Source: Amborella trichopoda
Lineage: Eukaryota; Streptophyta; Magnoliopsida; Amborellales; Amborellaceae
DNA length: 64,000 nucleotides
Reading direction: 5' to 3'
Assembly: GCF_000471905.2 (NCBI RefSeq)
Contig: NW_006500178.1
Span: 2,733,957 to 2,797,956 of the forward strand
Under the pieces are notes generated by a model that saw only the letters and a program-made list of their open reading frames with translations, did no database searches and was not told the DNA's origin. Below, piece after piece: positions 45,640-56,179 of this stretch. A program made the translations under genes and the position numbers. Numbering within the stretch: position 1 is the stretch's first letter; the number at the start of each line of letters is the position of its first letter.

Positions 45640-46590
45640 TAAAATAAAAAAATTTGTATGAAATTAGAAACAAATCAAATACCAAGATTTACATGGAAAA
45701 CCATTTAAAGAAGGGAAAAAGCACGGGGGCACTAATTTACTTAACAGAAAAATAATTACAATAGTTCTTCCCAAGTTAACTAATCTTGAGGATTAGGAAC
45801 ACAAAAAAACAAGAAAAACATAGGGTTAGCGCCGTGTGATCAATTTCATGTTCCTCCCCTTCTCAAAAGAATCACTACTTTCCGACCTTTATTTGAGAAC
45901 ATTAGTTTTAATCATGAGTGTGGTTTCTATAAGGTTGCAACATTAAATAATCCAATTAAGGAGCACCGCCAAATTTTATCATAACATGTAATTTCGTAGT
46001 AAAAAAATTTTTAGGATTATCTTAAAAACTATTTTCATATCTAATTAGAAATTTTAAACTCCAAAACTAGTTAAAATCAAGAAGATCTATAAACATATGA
46101 AAATCTTGAAAATAGACGGTCTAGATAATGGGTTGCAATATGCACTATTTTTGGGACTCAAAAAAGTTTTTGTTTAATATTCATACATCTCAATTAGAGG
46201 GATTTTCAACATTAAAACAACCTTTCCGATAGATTGTTGAGGTGCATCTGCGATTCTACATTTTAATGTTGCAACCTCATAGAAACTTTTCCCTTTAATC
46301 ATATAGGAAGCCCCAAACCTTTGAGAGTTTTGAAAGGACAACCCTACGTAACTTTTGTGCACATCAAAAACTCCTAGAGACAAAAACAAAGGACTTCAAT
46401 ACCTCTTTAATTTTTTTTGGCTCACCTCTTCCTACAAAAATGAAGAAGCCTCCTACTTATAAGGAAGCCTAAGTATTATTTTTTTTCGTTTTCGAATGGT
46501 GCCCTTTGTAGTTTTCTCTTCCCATGGTGGTGCCCATCCTCATGGGTCTAGACCACCTAAAAAGAATTCCATTAACATTTGTACGAGATA
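45640..46590. repeat. Repeat R1, copia-LTR-like copy with a nested MITE
   Basis: Matches 11,480-11,922 and 31,677-31,830. It contains AAGATTTACATGGAAAACC, a phrase common in plant copia LTRs, and lies just upstream (minus orientation) of copia-B gag, so it is probably its 5' LTR. A MITE interrupts it at 45,916-46,293. Confidence 0.5.
45907..46302. mobile_element. Mutator-like MITE with 9-bp target duplication
   Basis: The element at 45,916-46,293 (378 bp) is flanked by identical TTTAATCAT (45,907-45,915 and 46,294-46,302). Its ends are inverted repeats of about 33 bp sharing GTTTCTAT(A/G)AGGTTGCAAC and ATTAAA. A 9-bp duplication fits Mutator-type transposition. Removing it restores R1 as seen at 11.75 kb. 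Non-coding, non-autonomous. A second copy is at 52,650-53,032. Confidence 0.88.
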
Positions 46591-46599
46591 AAGTCACTA

Positions 46600-47184
46600 G
46601 AACTAGGAATGGGCCGCGTCGTCCTTGACCTAGACCCTACGTGACAATATATTGAGCGAATCAGACCCAGACCCATATTTGGCTTGGCTAGGTTCAAGGA
46701 CTCTCTACCCAAACCAAGACCCTTTTCTTTTCTTTTTCAAATTTTTTTGTTTTTTTTGGGTGGTGGGGGATGCAAATCGGGTGGGATTCAGGATTGTCAT
46801 CCACCATAGTATAAAAGCTCAAATGTTTGATTTTAAAATTTTAATTTCTTAGTTACATTGATTTATTTTTATCTTGAAATTGTTTGAGATAACTAACAAA
46901 TAAATAGTTAAATTTATGTGGAAGTTTTTGGAGCAATTAAGTATGATCTTATTATTATGAATAAAATTTTCACTATAATAATTATATATTCATGCATGTG
47001 TGTTATAATAATAGGGTAATAAAAAACCTAGGTTGGATCAACCTAGATCTAGACCCATCACGTTTTATAATCGAGTCCTTACTTCTGGATCCGAGCTCAA
47101 CCTAGGGGTCCAGAAGTAAAGACCCAGCCTAAGACCCATGTCAATTTCACCCACTTCCGACCTGATTCCCAACTAGAGTTTTTT
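46600..47184. mobile_element. hAT-like MITE, degenerate
   Basis: The left end near 46,603 (TAGGAATGGGCCGCGTCG) and the right end near 47,175 (CGACCTGATTCCCA) are imperfect inverted repeats. Flanks ACTAGAAC and ACTAGAGT agree at 6 of 8 positions. The interior has an AT-rich core between GACCTAGACCC-type arms. Moderate support. Confidence 0.45.
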
Positions 47185-47338
47185 TCTAAATATAGGCACG
47201 GCATTTTCATCACATTACTTTCTTTTACTCCTGGCAAAGCTCTTGATCGTTTTCTTCCGTGTTATTAGAGTCACTTCACTTGGGCTTCTTCAGCTCAAGT
47301 GTTTGGGATTTACATCCATACTGGAATACAACCCATTT

Positions 47339-47766
47339 ACATCGAAGGGGTGGCAACGGGTCGGGTCCGGCTTGACCTAGACCCAGACCTGAATAGTCTT
47401 CAGGTGCAAAAGTTGGATCTGTACCCAGACCTATTGGGTCCCGGGTCTGGTTAAATCCCTTATGACTTTTTTTTTCTGTTTTTTTGCCTTTTATTTACTA
47501 TCATATACCCTATGACTATGAGCTTCTTTTTTTACCAATAATACTCTAAATGTTGTCAATATTATGACAATATGAACACCTAGCGCACGCTTAAAGACAC
47601 ATGATTGCCATCATATATCCTATAACTTTGGCTACGGGTCAGGTCCGGCTCGACCTGAAACCAAATAGTATTCAGGCCCAAAATTTGAACCCATACCAAG
47701 ACCCGAAGTCAAGTATACCCGTCAGGTCCCAGGTCTAGTCGGGTCCATTGCCACCCCTACATCTAA
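47339..47766. mobile_element. hAT-like MITE (GGGGTGGCAA ends)
   Basis: The left end (A)GGGGTGGCAACGGGTCGGG (from 47,346) and right end GGGTCCATTGCCACCCCT (to 47,758) form an inverted repeat. GGGGTGGCAA ends are common in plant hAT MITEs. Flanking ACATCGAA/ACATCTAA suggests an 8-bp duplication, with a 1-bp ambiguity at the edge. Non-coding. Confidence 0.7.
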
Positions 47767-48049
47767 ATCAGAAAAGAGCCAATACCTCCCCAGTATATTT
47801 GAATGTTTTGGTGTTAATTTTAAAAGAGGTACAATGCTGAAAATTTGGTAAAAGTATCTTTATAATACTAAAAATCTTGCTAGAACTACCTAATATTTGA
47901 AATTTTAGAAAATGTACCTCATGTATTAACTGCTTTAAAACGTTACTAGCAATATATTCTTCTTGAAATTTTTTTGCTTTAAATTATTCTTAAGATGACT
48001 TCCCATGAAGGGTGGAAGCGCTTCCTTTTCCAGGTCATAATAATCGAGG

Positions 48050-48412
48050 CCAAAAGATATTTACTCCTCGGAGTAGAATGCTCTTTTACTCCCTTGAGCA
48101 AAACCCGGTCTAGGATCAGTTTTAGGATCCAAAAATTTGGGGATATAACTTCTTCAACTCATAGATTAACCTTAATCAAACAAATTCTCCTAATTGTATC
48201 ATCTATGCATTTAAATATAAATAATGTCTCAAGATTGAACAGACCATTTAATTTTTAGATGGTGAGATCTAGGTGTTAGAAAACTAAAATTTCAAATTTA
48301 TTTTTTGAGGATAATCATTTAGTAATTCTTAAGTGTTTCCCAAAATTTTAGATTGAAAAAATTCTTCTTTTAAACTGAGGAAGTAGAAGTAAACTATGCT
48401 TCTTAAGGATCA
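48050..48412. mobile_element. MITE family C, first of two adjacent copies
   Basis: About 360 bp, homologous to 48,500-48,878 (ATAATTTTAGGA/TTTTAGGATC, TTCAAC(T/C)C(A/T)TAGATTAA(C/T)CT, CAATTTTTA, TTAGTAATTCTTA). The ends, ACTCCTCGGAGTAGAATGCT and GAAGTAGAAGTAAACTATGC, are imperfect inverted repeats. The minus strand of either copy shows no gene. Confidence 0.55.
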
Positions 48413-48499
48413 CAATACACGTGCCCATAATTAAGTTGACATAATTGATTTTCTATGTCGACTTTTTAGCTAGATGGAGTGGTACATACATACCTCTAA

Positions 48500-48878
48500 G
48501 CCAAAAGATATTATACTCTTGTGGGGTATATGTTCCATTTACACCCTCTTCTACGATCCCATGTAGAAATAATTTTAGGACCTTAAATTTTGAGAATGTA
48601 ATATCTTCAACCCTTAGATTAATCTCAATAAGGAAAAAAATTTCCTACCAACACTCTCTATGCACTTGAAAAAAATAATGTATCAAACTTGAATAAAACT
48701 GTTCAATTTTTACTGGGTAAGAATAGACATTAGAAAACTCAAAATACAAGTTTTTCTTATAAGAATAATTGTTAGTGATTCTTAGGCAGTTCCCAAAATT
48801 TCAGCTTTAAAACATCCCAGTAGGTCTTCTTACTGAGGGAGTAGATGTACATTATGCTCCGCAAAGGAACAATGTGCC
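48500..48878. mobile_element. MITE family C, second copy
   Basis: Ends are imperfect inverted repeats of about 30 bp: TTGTGGGGTATATGTTCC at the left and, from the right, TTGCGGAGCATAATGTAC, both followed by an ACTCCCTC-like word. It lies in the same orientation as the first copy, about 90 bp away. Confidence 0.55.
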
Positions 48879-50240
48879 CTCTACATGGAAAACATCCTTG
48901 CCAGAGCCTTATATATTGTAGATTCCAGTTTCATAGAAAGTTAGCGCTGGCCCTGCCCGATCCTTGTCCCCATAGGTCTAGCCCTAGCCTACCCTCCCAT
49001 GCCCTACCTTTTTAGGGCCGGGCTTATTGGAACAGACCAGGCGGGGCTGACTGGACAGGTCCAGGCTGTGCAATCGTTTCGTTGAAGCTCTTTGTTGTTT
49101 CATGATTGGTTGGCTTATTTATTTACTTATTTTAATTTAGAGAAAGAGAGTAGTCGGGACCATAGTTATCAAGTCAGGGAATAATAATATATCAGCAGAC
49201 TAAAATACTGATAATAAATTGGTTTTGGTCTAAAATGTCGGAGGCAAAAAATGGATAAAAATATGAATTGCCAAAAATGGTGAATGTTTTAGATTTGACT
49301 AAAAAACAAAGTGAAAAAATTAGATATGTAAAGATAACAAACTATCAAGTTACTAGTTGGGGTTATTGTATGAATCCATCAAAACCATTGAACTATAATG
49401 GTTATGTCATTACGGTTCATCATTAGAGTCATACTTAGACTAATATTTGTCTAAACTTTCAATAAATACACAACAATACTAAACACAACAACTATATTGG
49501 CAAACAACAAGATCGATAACCCAAGTTATAGGATTATTATTCGAAGAAAAAAACAAAAAACAACCTTCATTATAACATTGCAGTTAACTAAAACACAAAA
49601 AAAAAAATCAAAAATAAAAAAGTAGTCCATCCAAATTGCTATGTTGTACGCTAATGAAATAGAAATTTTTTTAAAATTAATCAAACTTCTCTATGCAAAA
49701 AAGAATCAATAGAATGCTTAAGCACTGAATTCCTAATTGCATATATCTTTGGTTCATTGAATCTCTCTTTTGCTCTTTCTAATGGCTCTCTATGTTAAAT
49801 AAAACAAAGATTTTTCATTTGTTACTGTTCCTTTAACTCTATTATTTTGAGATAGATGATAGTTTTGATGGATTGTTTTTGGAGAATCTATTGCACGTTT
49901 TCTTGGGGAACATATTGGTGAAATTATTTTATGGAAATTTTTGTTAAATCAAAACTCTTAATTTACTCCCCCTTTTAATGTGTTTCTCTTAACCAAAACT
50001 TATATATGTTAAATCAATGAAAAGATAAAGTTGTAGGGAAGGCGTTTCTGTTTTGAAAAGCTTTTTTGAAAAAAATAAAGCAAAGATTTAAGTGGGTTCC
50101 ATTAACGAAACATGATTCAACATGATTCTTTGAAGATCATTTGAAAAACTCGAAATTCTTAACATGTTCCAAAATATCATGTTTTAAACAGGGACTTGCT
50201 TACTATGGTCAACACAATTTTAGGCGCAAAATTATGTTGA
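48879..50240. other. No gene recognised
   Basis: AT-rich DNA with a GC-rich island at 48,945-49,080 (CCTGCCC/GGGCCGGGC/CAGGCGGGG) that resembles the arms of decayed hAT MITEs. No open frame with a motif. Confidence 0.5.
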
Positions 50241-50590
50241 GTGAATCATAAGGAGAGGGCATTAGACCCCCCCTGCATTAGACCCCCCTTTTAATGGCTG
50301 CAGCACTTTTTGCACTTTGGGGGTAATGCTACTTTTGGGAAGAGCAAAGGGTAACACATGTATGGAGTAGATCATTGATGAGAAAGCAAATAGGAGCCTA
50401 AAGGCCACTTTAGGAACCCTATTGCTATGTCTTGCACTAGGCCACACGTGGCCCTTTTTCTCTCGTAAAGTTGGTGGGGCAGAGACCCATTTCACCCCAT
50501 TTTTGTGAATCCTCTTATCTGCTGTCCCTCCTGGTGGGAGACCCAACTCCTGTCCCCCAATCAATCAATCTCTCTCTCTCCCCTAAAATA
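50241..50590. other. GC-richer island with one open frame, no motif
   Basis: A 100-codon minus-strand frame (50,262-50,564) is open but lacks any domain or start context I recognise. A GACCCCCC word is duplicated at 50,268 and 50,281 and a CT tract follows at 50,570. It could be a SINE or MITE body. Not called as a gene. Confidence 0.4.
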
Positions 50591-50669
50591 TATCATCACT
50601 TCCCCACAATCTACAAAACTGTAATGCTGCTGAAAGAATAGTTGTGGGCTTGGATTAACTTGCATGTCA

Positions 50670-50912
50670 AGAATCATAATAAACTTTTTTGAATTTATCA
50701 AAAAGTGCAGCACTTTATGAGGCAAGACTTTTTGCTTTTTTTTGGAAATTAACAAAACATTTTGGTTTGTCAAAAAATAACAAAATCTTTTTAATTGAGA
50801 AAAATATTTGGATAATAACTTTTTTTAATTTATCAAAAAGTGCAGCATTTTATGAGGCATGACCTTTTCTTTTTTGGGAAGTTAACAAAAATTTTTAATT
50901 AAGAATAACATT
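50670..50912. repeat. Tandem duplication of about 135 bp spacing
   Basis: AATTTATCAAAAAGTGCAGCA followed by (C/T)TTTATGAGGCA occurs at about 50,693 and 50,827, each followed by a T-rich segment and GTTAACAAAA/ATTAACAAAA. Non-coding. Confidence 0.7.
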
Positions 50913-50949
50913 TTGATAAAGTAATTAAGGAAAATGTTTGGGTAGAGCT

Positions 50950-51318
50950 GCAATTCTCTCAAAAGAAGTAAAGCCTCACTTCAAAACTCGCCAATTGCAG
51001 TTCTTGTGTCGGAAAACCATCAAATCAATCATCTCGGCTTTGAACATTATGGTTGTGAAAAAAATAGGATTTCAAACCCTAAGGTAGTATATAATGTAGC
51101 ACATTATCTAAATCGCCCATTTCACCGCTAGAAAAAGTTTTTCCAGTAACATAAGATCTGTAGTATTTTTTTAGCTTCAAATTTCATAGTCGGCATAAGA
51201 AATTGATTTTAGAGCTATCATGAAGATTTTTTATGCCCAACGTACTTTCTAGAAGCGGATTCGCGTTGAGGCTTTACTTTGTTTCTATGAAGCTTAGGCC
51301 TCATAGAAACTGCAACCT
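50950..51318. mobile_element. MITE family B, first copy
   Basis: Inverted ends AAGTAAAGCCTCA (about 50,967) and TGAGGCTTTACTT (about 51,267). The right arm extends to about 51,315 with its own palindrome (TTTCTATGAAGC...GCCTCATAGAAA). The interior resembles the second copy (ATTATGG(T/C)TGTGAAAAAAA, AAATTATCTA/ACATTATCTA, AGATCTGTA). The TTTCTATGAGG word is shared with the Mutator-like MITE at 45.9 kb. Confidence 0.55.
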
Positions 51319-51339
51319 TTTATTAATGGAAAATGGTTT

Positions 51340-51962
51340 GACCTATAAAAGTAACTAAAGCCTCACCTCACAATTCATCAAAAATTGCAATTTAAATATT
51401 GGAAAATATTTAAATCGATTACCTTGGCATGAATATTATGGCTGTGAAAAAAAATTAGGATTTCACATTCTAAAAGCAGTGAATACTGTAACAAATTATC
51501 TAGACCGTCTATTTCACTCTTAGAACAAGTATTCAAAGATCCACAAGATCTGTAACATTTTGAGTTTCAAATTTGAAAAATGGTTTCATGCGGGCTAGAC
51601 TGCATTTCATGCGGGCTAGACTGCATTTCTTAAAGATGGATGCACAGTCCAAATGTCTTTTTAATATAATTATTATTTTTAATTTTCAAAAAAAAAAACT
51701 TTCACATTCATGATCTCCATGTTAAAGATTATATATTATCTAAAAATTAGGATAAAATTGCATTTAAAAAATATATTTATTGCCAAGACCGCATTTCTAC
51801 AATATGCGGGTTGGCTGCATAGAAACCGTAATCCTTGTCGGTGTATTGAAAATTGATTTAGAGCCAATTCCGTTGGCAAACATGCTCTCCGGATAAAGAA
51901 ATGAGGTGAGGGTTTATTTTGTTTTCATGATGCCTAGGCTTTATGGAAACTTCTTCCTTAAT
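51340..51962. mobile_element. MITE family B, second copy with a nested insertion
   Basis: The left end ACTAAAGCCTCACC (51,350) and the right end GTGAGGGTTTATTTTG with palindromic tail (51,905-51,950) match the first copy. Between about 51,590 and 51,838 it holds about 250 bp absent from the first copy. This begins with ATGCGGGCTAGACTGCATTTC repeated twice and ends with a related ATGCGGGTTGGCTGCAT, so a second small element is nested here. Confidence 0.5.
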
Positions 51963-52091
51963 TCATTACGTGCGCAAATTATATTTCAGTACAAGTATCA
52001 TTTGTACAAAATTGAGCCGTTGCACTCTTCACAAAAAGTCCACCGCGTCGTCAGCAAGAGCATCTGCTACCGCATCGGTCACCGTATAGAA

Positions 52092-52640
52092 GGATAGGGC
52101 TGGGAATGGGTTCGGATGGATCCAAGTCGACCCCGACCGGACTAGGTCTAAGGTGTAGATCAAGACTTGACCCAGACCAGGGGTTTTGGGTTAGGACGGG
52201 TCTGGTCTGGGTCTATAAATTAAAAAACAAAACATGTTTTATATATTTTATTTTATATAGTTGATATGAATTGCAGAATTCTATACTAATGTATGCCAGT
52301 TTAGGTCGGATTGGGCTGAACATGATCCGGACCGACCCTACCTGATAGGATCCAAGGTAGACCTTGACCCAGGCCCACCTAAGTCAGGTCAAGGTCAAAT
52401 GGACCCATACCCACATCCAGCTAGAGGGCCTGAGTAGCACAAGAAAATGCAGCCCATACGGTCTAAACCTCGGCCTGGTGGGGGAGCCATTTGCCAGGCC
52501 TGCCCTTATTTGGGAGGCACAACGCTATTTATTTCAACTGAGCCTGAAATCTCCCGCACAAAAGGTGAAAACTCCTTCCTCACATTGCCCAGGATATAAT
52601 GGCAGCTTTAAGCTTATCAGATAAAGAGTACGACTCGGTT
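52092..52640. repeat. Degenerate hAT-like MITE and flanking DNA
   Basis: The segment 52,095-52,420 has GGGCTGGGAATGGGTTCGG at one end and GACCCATACCCACATCC at the other, with GACC(C/T)-rich arms around an AT-rich core like the elements at 46.6 and 47.3 kb. The 86-codon frame at 52,364-52,624 has no motif. Confidence 0.4.
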
Positions 52641-52649
52641 TAGGTATAT

Positions 52650-53032
52650 GGGTGTAGTTTCCATAAGGTCGCAACCTTAAACAATCCAATTAAGGTCCAC
52701 CTCTAAATTTTATCACAACATATAATTTTGGTGTAAAAAATTCTTAAGATTATCTAAAAATCTGTTTCATATATAATTATAAAATTTTAAACTACAAAAA
52801 TAGTTAAAATCAAGCAAATCTATAAACATATATAAATCTTGAAAATGGACGGTCTAAATAATGTGTTGCAATATCACTATTTATGGGATTAAAATCTTCT
52901 TTCTTTTTCATATTCTTACATCTCGATGTAGAGATGAACGATTGGAGGGTTTTTCAATATTAAGGAGCTTTTTTCAATGGATTTTTTAGGTGCATCCTTA
53001 ATTCTACATTTTAAGATTGCAACTTTATATAA
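52650..53032. mobile_element. Mutator-like MITE, second copy, against the N gap
   Basis: Homologous along its whole length to 45,916-46,293: GGGTGTAGTTTCCATAAGG at the left, AATCCAATTAAGG, GTTAAAATCAAG, TCTTGAAAATGGACGGTCTA, and a right arm reading ATTGCAACTTTATAT at the edge of the gap. The right target duplication is lost in the gap (53,033-53,071). Confidence 0.8.
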
Positions 53033-53071
53033 NNNNNNNNNNNNNNNNNNNNNNNNNNNNNNNNNNNNNNN
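53033..53071. other. Assembly gap (39 N)
   Basis: A run of N lies between the MITE and the TA repeat that starts the viral insertion. The true length and sequence are unknown. Confidence 0.99.
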
Positions 53072-53096
53072 TATATATATATATATATATATATAT
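53072..53096. repeat. (TA)n at the left edge of the viral insertion
   Basis: At least 12 TA units abut the first viral sequence. A matching (TA)10 lies at the right edge (61,952-61,971). Integration at TA microsatellites has been reported for endogenous florendoviruses. Confidence 0.85.
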
Positions 53097-54053
53097 TTCT
53101 TTATCATCTTAAAAACAGAAATCAAATATAAAACAATAGAGCAGCATCTTTTGCTTCCAGAAATCAAAAAGAAAATTGAAGAATTAAAAAGAAAAATAGA
53201 ACGAGAAATTTGTAGTGAATTACCAAACGCTTTCTGGAATAGAAAGAAACACATGGTAAGTTTACCCTATGAAGAAGGATTCTCAGAAAGCAAAATACCT
53301 AATAAAGCTAGGCCAATACAAATGAATACAAGATTACTAGAAATTTGTAAAAAAGAAATAGATGAACTCCTTAAAAAGAATTTAATTAGGCCAAGCTCTT
53401 CTCCTTGGAACTGTACTGCCTTGTATGTAGAAAATGCAGGTGAAAAGGAAAGAGGAGTTCCAAGATTAGTTATAAATTATAAACCTCTTAATAAAGTTTT
53501 AAAATGGATTCGATATCCAATACCTAATAAAAAGGATTTATTAGACAGATTAATTAATGCTTGTATCTTTTCAAAATTTGACCTTAAATCAAGATACTGG
53601 CAAATACAAATAAATGAAAATGACAGGTATAAAATAGCCTTTAACGTTCCATTTGGACAGTACGAATGGAATGTTATGCTATTCGGATTAAAAAATGCTC
53701 CTTCTGAATTTCAAAAAATTATGAATGATGCATTCAACCCTTATATAAAATTCCCTTATATAAAATTTATGTTTGTATATATAGATGATGTGTTAATTTC
53801 TCAGAAGACATCGATCAGCATTTCAAACATCTGAATACTTTTCTGACTGCAGTCAAACATGCAGGTTTAGTAGTCTCTGCTAAAAAGGTCAATCTATGTC
53901 AAACAAAGATCAGGTTTTTAGGTCACAATATATTTCAAGGAACCATTGTCCCAATAGACAAAGCTATTGAATTTTCAGAAAAATTTCTTTATATAATTCT
54001 TAATAAAACAGAATTACAAAGATTTTTAGGATGTTTAAATTACCTAAGGGCAA
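53097..54053 (+). pseudogene. Endogenous caulimovirid reverse transcriptase (broken)
   Basis: Plus-strand piece of a pararetroviral Pol. A helical N-terminal segment is followed by a KARPIQMN block, RLVINYKPLN, FSKFDLKSRYW, an AFNVPFGQYEW block and YIDD at 53,778-53,789, the catalytic motif of caulimovirid RT. Sequence starts abruptly after the TA tract, so the protease that normally precedes RT is missing. Just before YIDD a 15-bp unit is duplicated (53,735-53,766), adding about five residues. A frameshift occurs near 53,800; RT continues in the next frame to about 54,053, where a deletion and another shift lead into RNase H. It is not functional as it stands. Confidence 0.9.
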
Positions 54054-54489
54054 AGCAAAGGAACTCCCTTGCTTAGTTTTTTCTGATCCAAATGCTTTTA
54101 AGATCATTGAATGCGATGCTTCTGAACTTGGACTAGGCGGCATATTAAAACAAAAAATCCATGAGCATGAACAATTAGTTCGATATACTTCTAAAACATG
54201 GAATAGTACTCAACAGAACTATTCTACTGTAAAAAAGGAAATACTCACTATTGTTCATTGTGTCACTAAATTCCAAAGTGATATTATTAATACTTATTTT
54301 TTAATTAGAACCGATTGCAAATCTGCACGCGATATTTTAGTCAAAGATGTCCAAAATCTTGTTTCCAAACAATTTTTGCCCGTTGGCAAGCCATCTTATC
54401 CTCTTTCGATTTCAATATTGAACATCTTCAAGGTTCTACTAACCATCTTCCTGACTTTCTCACGCGTGAGTTTTTGCAGGGGGGAAGGG
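54031..54489 (+). pseudogene. Endogenous caulimovirid RNase H (broken)
   Basis: The reading includes IIECDASELGLGG (first catalytic Asp), QNYSTVKKEIL (Glu) and IRTDCKSARD (Asp). A one-base shift near 54,375 then moves the last block, with LPDFL (final Asp), into another frame. The connection region between RT and RNase H is shortened. This order and these motifs are standard for Caulimoviridae. Conserved residues are present but the frame is not continuous. Confidence 0.9.
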
Positions 54490-55704
54490 CTCTTCCAACA
54501 CTTGAGATAGATCAACAGCCATTAGCTTTAATACTTTTCAATAAAAATAAAAATATGACTCATACAAATAAAAGCAAAGCCCCTATGGATATTGTTCCAT
54601 CATCTCCCAGATCTTCATTAACCTGTTATCCACCAGTTTCCCCAAATAGACCATTAGTAATATATCCTGATTATTCTACCCAAATAAGTCAAAGCCAGAC
54701 CCCCGTTTTTATACAATCTCCAATCCTAAATAAAAAATCTATTACTGGGAAATCTCAATATGAAGAAACTGCTTTCCTAACAGATTGTATCATTGAACCT
54801 GAACACTTGACTTTAGAACCTGAAAGAATAGCCAATCTCTACCTTTTAAATCATCTTAATCGTTCTAGTGGCAATAAGACAAAAGAATGGTATGAGGCCA
54901 TTTTGTTAGATACCAATTCTATCTCTCTGGTACATTTTTACCAGAAAAATACAAATATCATTGCTTATTCAAAAATCCAAATACGCAAAATATTATCATA
55001 CAAAGATTGGGGTATTGACCCTTTGAGTGGGAAAAAGTTACAGGCACCAGAATTCCAAAATAAATACTTCAAATACTCTGAATATATAGATGCCTGGAAT
55101 AAAGTTTTTGCCTACCAAAATAATAACAATTCTCATACTTGGTTTGTTCAGTTCTATCCTTGAGGCATTTCCTAATTGGTTACGAGAATGGTTCTTAACT
55201 TGGGGATCAGGATCTCAGATCCTCCCAGAAACTCTACAAGTCTCGCAAGTGAAATTTGTAGAATTTAATGGAAAAGATCAAAATACCGATAACCATTTAT
55301 ATTTCATGGCGATTTACCAAATCCCATGGATTATAAAATGGCAATACGAAATATCCAAAAATACAGTCAATAATTATGAATATGTCCCAAAACTTGGGAA
55401 AAGAATATTTATTAAGTGGTGGGATATTTTTTATAGCAAGACCCTTACTCCTGATACAATAAAGCTGAAAAAAATTCCAGGACAAAATTTATATGAAAAC
55501 CCAAATACATTCTCTGAATATATTACCAAAATGAAAAAACAAAATCCTAAAGCAATGAAAGAAGAATTGCAAAAACAACTTTTACAAATGTTTGAAGAAG
55601 AATTAGAAAATACAAATTCTTCTCAAAATGACGATACCATTGAAGATTACCAAACAGAAGGAGACTGTGCTGAAATAACCTACCCAGAAGAACTCCTTCA
55701 TTAA
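54490..55704 (+). pseudogene. Viral ORF downstream of RNase H, function unknown
   Basis: After RNase H the frame runs on (54,490-55,163) into a region with a Pro/Ser-rich start, then TKEWYEAILLD, LVHFYQKN and KDWGIDPLSGKKLQ. It ends prematurely at 55,163 because 8 bp are missing relative to the second copy at about 60,325. The rest (55,164-55,704) is open in another frame (WFLTWGS, FMAIYQIPWI, KWWDIFY) and ends in an acidic tail. Florendoviruses carry a second ORF of unknown function in this position; identity with it is inferred from location. I do not recognise a domain. Confidence 0.7.
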
Positions 55705-56174
55705 GAGGTCCAAAGCTTAAAAATATGTAATATCAATAATAATATGCTAGAAGATTCCAGAAGACTCCAGAAGATTCCAGAAGACCCCAAAAGATTCTAG
55801 ACGACTCCAGATAAGTTCGAGTAACAGCTGACCGCAATAATTATCCACTAGCACCAGGGCTGCCAGCTGTCCCATAATCATTTTACGCCGACACCACCGA
55901 CAAAAAGAATCTTCCACTGTAGCCACCAACATGCCACCTGTCTATGCACTGTAGCCACCGACATGCCACCTGTATCGAGAATCTCCTACAGTATCCACCG
56001 ACGCACCACCTGTCCCGACAACAATAACGAGCCTGCCAGCTGTCTCAAAGAAAGCCAGCCTCCTCTCCACTAAGAAGTTACCGCCTTATCTAAGCCATCC
56101 ACCTGTCCTACAAGATTCGAAGAAGATGTGACTATTGTAAAATAATATATAAGACTTTGAGGTCCGACTATTGG
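55705..56174 (+). promoter_or_regulatory. Viral intergenic region with short tandem repeats
   Basis: Contains an array of AGAAGATTCC/AGAAGACTCC units (55,748-55,815) and repeated CCACCGACATGCCACCTGT units (about 55,885-56,010). It corresponds to the enhancer/promoter region of a pararetrovirus, but it stops at GGTCCGACTATT before the TATA box, where the inverted piece begins. The second copy (60,936-61,951) has the TATA box. Confidence 0.75.
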
Positions 56175-56179
56175 GTTAT

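Noticed and set aside
50262..50564. 100-codon minus-strand frame
   Set aside because: No motif, start context or homologous second copy in the window. Its composition reflects a GC-richer repeat-like island.
55747..55932. 61-codon minus-strand frame, repeated at 60,973-61,158
   Set aside because: It is opposite the repeat array of the viral intergenic region. Its recurrence reflects the duplicated viral segment, not a conserved gene.
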